This document shows positions 60,971-64,000 of a stretch of 64,000 nucleotides of DNA, piece by piece (the stretch's first letter is position 1; every line of letters starts with the position of its first letter). This DNA comes from Gnetum montanum (taxonomy: Eukaryota; Streptophyta; Gnetopsida; Gnetales; Gnetaceae), in NCBI GenBank assembly GCA_015680685.1, contig MNCI01033329.1, positions 133,731 through 197,730 of the forward strand. Reading direction: 5' to 3'. The position numbers and the translations under genes are program-made. The notes beneath the pieces were generated by a model that was not told the DNA's origin, did not search any database, and saw nothing but the letters and a program-made list of their open reading frames with translations.

Positions 60971-62030
60971 AGTGCTTCACTAAAATAGTAATTGCGAAAA
61001 GGTCATTTCAACAATGAAGCTTAGGTTTTATTAGCATCATTACTCCTTCAAAAGCTAGGCATAAAGTTATACTTATAGCTATTGACTATTTTGCTAAGTG
61101 GATAAAAGAAAAAGCTTTGAAGAAGATTTCAACATCAAATGTAATAAGGTTTCTTAAAGATCATATCTTAAGTCATTTTGGTATGCCTGAAGTATTAGTA
61201 TTTGATAATGTTCCTACATTTCAATATGAGGAATTCATAAGATGGGCTTCTAATAAATCTATATTTTTATTCCTCTCATCAAATTACTATCCTCAAGGGA
61301 ATGGATTAGTTAATTCTACCAATATGAAGCCTATTTCTCACATTAAAATATCAATGAAAGGGAATTCTACTTACAATCTACTTTATGGATGGAAGCATTA
61401 GAATAAAAAAATTATCTTATAACCTTATAAGCTAGTTTGTGATATGGTTGCAAGAAATACTTATAAAATCATAACATTAGCATCAAATTTTGTACAAATT
61501 TATAGTAAAATAATGGATAGAGATATAGGCCTAATGCATCTACTTATAAAAAGGAAAGCTAAAATTGATAAAGCTAGAGATAATCTATTAGTATGACAAA
61601 TGGTTGTTCCATTCATAATCACATTTGGGGGAATTATTATCAATGTTTGGAAATCAAAAGGCTACATAGCAAAGATGATGAGAATCTAAATAATTCAGAT
61701 TCATGCAAATAAGTCTTCATCTCACAAGCCACTAACCTATTGAGCCTAGATAAGATTCAAGGATCTAACTCACATTTACATTAATCTAAAGGAAAGGAGA
61801 TGGAGATCTCATGCTAGTTTAAAAATGAGTTAGATAATGAAAGCAATAGATTGACTATAGCCACAAAGAAGACTCCAAATCAAGAAAATGGAAAGGCTCA
61901 GAATCAAGAAGAGGAGAAGATGGCCTAGGTTTTAACTAAAATTAAGTATGGTGGAGCTTTTAAAAAGAAGGTCTCAAGGAAGGTCATGGTGACCATTTTT
62001 CTTCCACCATTTTACTAATTTTAGTACCAT
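60971..62030 (+). pseudogene. Gypsy C integrase, core and tail
   Basis: After element B the reading resumes: V-I-A-K-R-S-F-Q-Q, then a TGA where Trp is expected, F-I-S-I-I-T-P-S-K-A-R-H-K-V (61030-61070), I-A-I-D-Y-F-A-K-W (first catalytic Asp region). The open stretch 61117-61401 gives V-I-R-F-L-K-D-H-I-L, F-G-M-P-E-V-L-V-F-D-N-V-P (second Asp) and S-S-N-Y-Y-P-Q-G-N-G-L-V-N-S-T-N, where Glu is expected after L but Val is present. The tail to about 62030 is faint. Confidence 0.85.
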
Positions 62031-62300
62031 GCTTATACTACATATGTATATATCCTGCATAGCATTTAGGTTGCATGGGGTTTTTATACTTTCAAGCCTT
62101 AAGCTTGATAGGAATTTTCCTCAAAAAATGTTTTCTCTTTAAAGCTTAGTTCATAATTTCTTCATGTCAGTTACCTTGTACAAATTTCAAAAGGATTTTT
62201 AACTCTAAAGATCACCATTATCTATATCTCCAAAAATATCTTTGTCTCACAAAAATGAATGGAATCTCCTTGTTCTAAGAGCTTAGCATAGTGATCTTTT

Positions 62301-62322
62301 AAGGAAAAAGGAGGATAAGAAA
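62301..62322 (+). other. Polypurine tract of Gypsy C
   Basis: A purine-only run, AAGGAAAAAGGAGGATAAGA with only one T, ends one base before the TGGTATCACATTTC start of the 3' LTR. Confidence 0.85.
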
Positions 62323-62490
62323 TGGTATCACATTTCAACCATTAATGGAACAGGGCTTAAGCTAGTTGAGCAAAAGCGAATTGCATATGTCTCCTGATTC
62401 TAATATAGCTTTATATAAGAAAGGAACTTTATTTTATAATAATTTAGGTCTTTGAATTAAAGGAAGTATTTAATTGTATCTCAATTGAAT
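62323..62490 (+). repeat. 3' LTR of Gypsy C, truncated
   Basis: Matches 49540-49710, then stops at about 62490 where T-rich and TA-repeat DNA begins. Confidence 0.75.
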
Positions 62491-63256
62491 CAAATTTTTT
62501 TTTGGTTTATATATATATATATATAATTGATTTATGATCATTATTATTATTATTATTATATAGGAAATCATCCTAGACCTTCTAAGTATTTAATTTATGC
62601 CAAGTTAGCTTTTGATAGATTCTCCTATTTAGTAGATAGGATACTAAATATTTTTGAGTCACCCCATCCATGATCAACTATGATAACGTAGCATACAAGT
62701 ACTAAAAAAGTTTAAGAATGAATTTCCTAATTTAACTATACTAACATGTTAGGTGTATCATTGCCTTCACTACCCCAAACATGCTTCTAACATTTTCAAG
62801 GTGATACAAAGAAATGAAACATAATAGAATGGATAAAGAACTAATGAACTAAGCAATGACCACCATATAAATAATCACCCCATCCCATAGAAAGAGAATA
62901 GTAGTTCAAAGTCAAGTAGAATAAATGATTGTAGGTTTATTCATGCTTGCTTAGAATTTAATTGCATTTTGTCAATATTGATTTTGATGCATAATGTAAT
63001 CATATGTATAACAAGAAAGAAAATTTTTGCATCATTTACTAATGATCCTTATAATTTGTATAGTCATAGAGTGGCCACAGCATCTTTGATTATACAAAAT
63101 TATAAATTAAGCGTTTTGGATCACATAAGTAATTGTGATTAATCACATGTAATATAATAGACTTTATCCCACAGGAATTTCTATTATATTTAATGTTGTC
63201 AATCACGATGAAATGTTGAATTATTTTTCTTAATTTGCCCACAGGGATTAAGAAAA
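62491..63256. other. Unassigned DNA with microsatellites
   Basis: (TA)n at 62508-62526 and (ATT)n at 62539-62561. No frame was recognised. The last 130 bp contain two CCCACAGG.ATT motifs (63168, 63238) and may be the leader of the Copia element whose gag lies after the gap. Confidence 0.5.
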
Positions 63257-63805
63257 NNNNNNNNNNNNNNNNNNNNNNNNNNNNNNNNNNNNNNNNNNNN
63301 NNNNNNNNNNNNNNNNNNNNNNNNNNNNNNNNNNNNNNNNNNNNNNNNNNNNNNNNNNNNNNNNNNNNNNNNNNNNNNNNNNNNNNNNNNNNNNNNNNNN
63401 NNNNNNNNNNNNNNNNNNNNNNNNNNNNNNNNNNNNNNNNNNNNNNNNNNNNNNNNNNNNNNNNNNNNNNNNNNNNNNNNNNNNNNNNNNNNNNNNNNNN
63501 NNNNNNNNNNNNNNNNNNNNNNNNNNNNNNNNNNNNNNNNNNNNNNNNNNNNNNNNNNNNNNNNNNNNNNNNNNNNNNNNNNNNNNNNNNNNNNNNNNNN
63601 NNNNNNNNNNNNNNNNNNNNNNNNNNNNNNNNNNNNNNNNNNNNNNNNNNNNNNNNNNNNNNNNNNNNNNNNNNNNNNNNNNNNNNNNNNNNNNNNNNNN
63701 NNNNNNNNNNNNNNNNNNNNNNNNNNNNNNNNNNNNNNNNNNNNNNNNNNNNNNNNNNNNNNNNNNNNNNNNNNNNNNNNNNNNNNNNNNNNNNNNNNNN
63801 NNNNN
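63257..63805. other. Assembly gap, 549 N
   Basis: Unresolved bases. Any open frame crossing this run is an artefact. Confidence 1.
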
Positions 63806-63807
63806 TG

Positions 63808-64000
63808 CACTACATCTTAGACATGCTCCCACCGCAGTATGGACCCTTTAAGATTTCTTACAACACACATAAGGACAAATGGTCAATTAATGAATTAATG
63901 ACCATGTGTGTACAAGAAGAGGGTAGACTTGCCATGGAAGCGAAGGATAGTGTGCATCTGGCCATGCAAGGAAAGAATACAAAACAAGTCAACACTAAAG
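63808..64000 (+). CDS. Copia gag, partial, open
   Basis: 64 codons without a stop, open at both ends (gap on the left, window end on the right). It reads L-P-P-Q-Y-G-P-F-K-I-S-Y-N, then W-S-I-N-E-L-M-T-M-C-V-Q-E-E-G-R-L, the middle to end of a Copia gag (UBN2 region) of the Tnt1-like group, just before the zinc knuckle. Gln codons are intact (CAG, CAA) and CpG sites survive, unlike every other element here, so this copy is young. It could belong to an active or recently active element; the rest is out of view. Confidence 0.9.

Larger units (their letters stand above)
49540..62490 (+). mobile_element. Gypsy element C, split by element B
   Basis: The start of the left LTR (49540-49710) and right LTR (62323-62490) match: CATTTCAACCATT.ATGGA, AAGCTAGTT, TGATTCTAATATA and TATATAAGAAA blocks. 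Between them are gag, protease, RT, RNase H and integrase in Gypsy order, with 4667 bp of element B inside integrase. A purine tract lies before the right LTR. The right LTR is truncated at about 62490. The left LTR end and primer site were not found; the stretch to about 52900 must be LTR plus leader. Confidence 0.8.

Noticed and set aside
63199-63832. Two minus-strand open frames of about 200 codons
   Set aside because: They consist almost only of N bases from the gap (63257-63805); the real ends code for nothing recognisable.
1-64000. Any tRNA, rRNA, CRISPR, bacterial operon or defence system
   Set aside because: No cloverleaf, rRNA block, repeat-spacer array or bacterial-type gene cluster was seen; the content is plant retrotransposon remnants.

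Overview
The window looks like intergenic DNA from a plant with a large, repeat-swollen nuclear genome. It is very AT-rich and almost every recognisable coding trace is a broken LTR retrotransposon of the Ty3/Gypsy or Ty1/Copia type, using plant-style initiator-Met primer binding sites. A gymnosperm (conifer, cycad, ginkgo or similar) is plausible from the dense, old, heavily mutated Copia and Gypsy layers, but the sequence does not prove it. I found no intact host gene, no rRNA or tRNA gene and no CRISPR. One weak candidate for a spliced gene fragment lies at 37.74-38.24 kb. There is a 549-base assembly gap at 63257-63805.

Layout. 1-0.6 kb is a fragment of the Gypsy family called E here. 0.64-1.28 kb is a decayed LINE reverse-transcriptase tail. 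1.47-5.15 kb is non-autonomous Gypsy element A (minus strand). 5.7-6.6 kb is a hairpin-rich LTR fragment. 7.7-9.6 kb is a segment with a TATA box and a primer binding site. 9.6-18.3 kb holds three direct copies of a module built around one Copia LTR, one copy split by a 2.0-kb solo LTR with target-site duplications, plus a Copia RNase H remnant. 18.3-23.3 kb is Copia D (minus). 23.3-35.95 kb is Gypsy E (plus), inserted into Copia D; it carries gag, protease, RT, RNase H and integrase and then a decayed reading frame of about 2.8 kb that is not gag or pol. 35.95-37.2 kb is a small Copia derivative F. 38.2-41.1 kb is the gag, primer site and 1.94-kb LTR of Copia J (minus). 41.1-42.97 kb is Copia K (minus), head to head with Copia I (plus, 43.0-49.5 kb). 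49.54-62.49 kb is Gypsy C (plus), whose integrase gene is split by non-autonomous Gypsy B (minus, 56304-60970). After the gap, 63808-64000 is an open, little-mutated Copia gag, the freshest coding sequence in the window.

How it fits together. The order of events can be partly read: E landed in D, B landed in C, and a solo LTR landed in the 3' region of Copia H. A and B are relatives that lack pol and would have depended on other Gypsy elements for replication; both carry the same second protein segment. Most stop codons in the old frames fit C-to-T change at CAG, CAA and CGA codons, as expected for long-methylated plant transposons. The points most worth a second look are the extra frame of element E with a possible promoter in front of it, the gag-plus-ORF2 design of A and B, and two unrelated sets of palindromic repeats inside LTRs.
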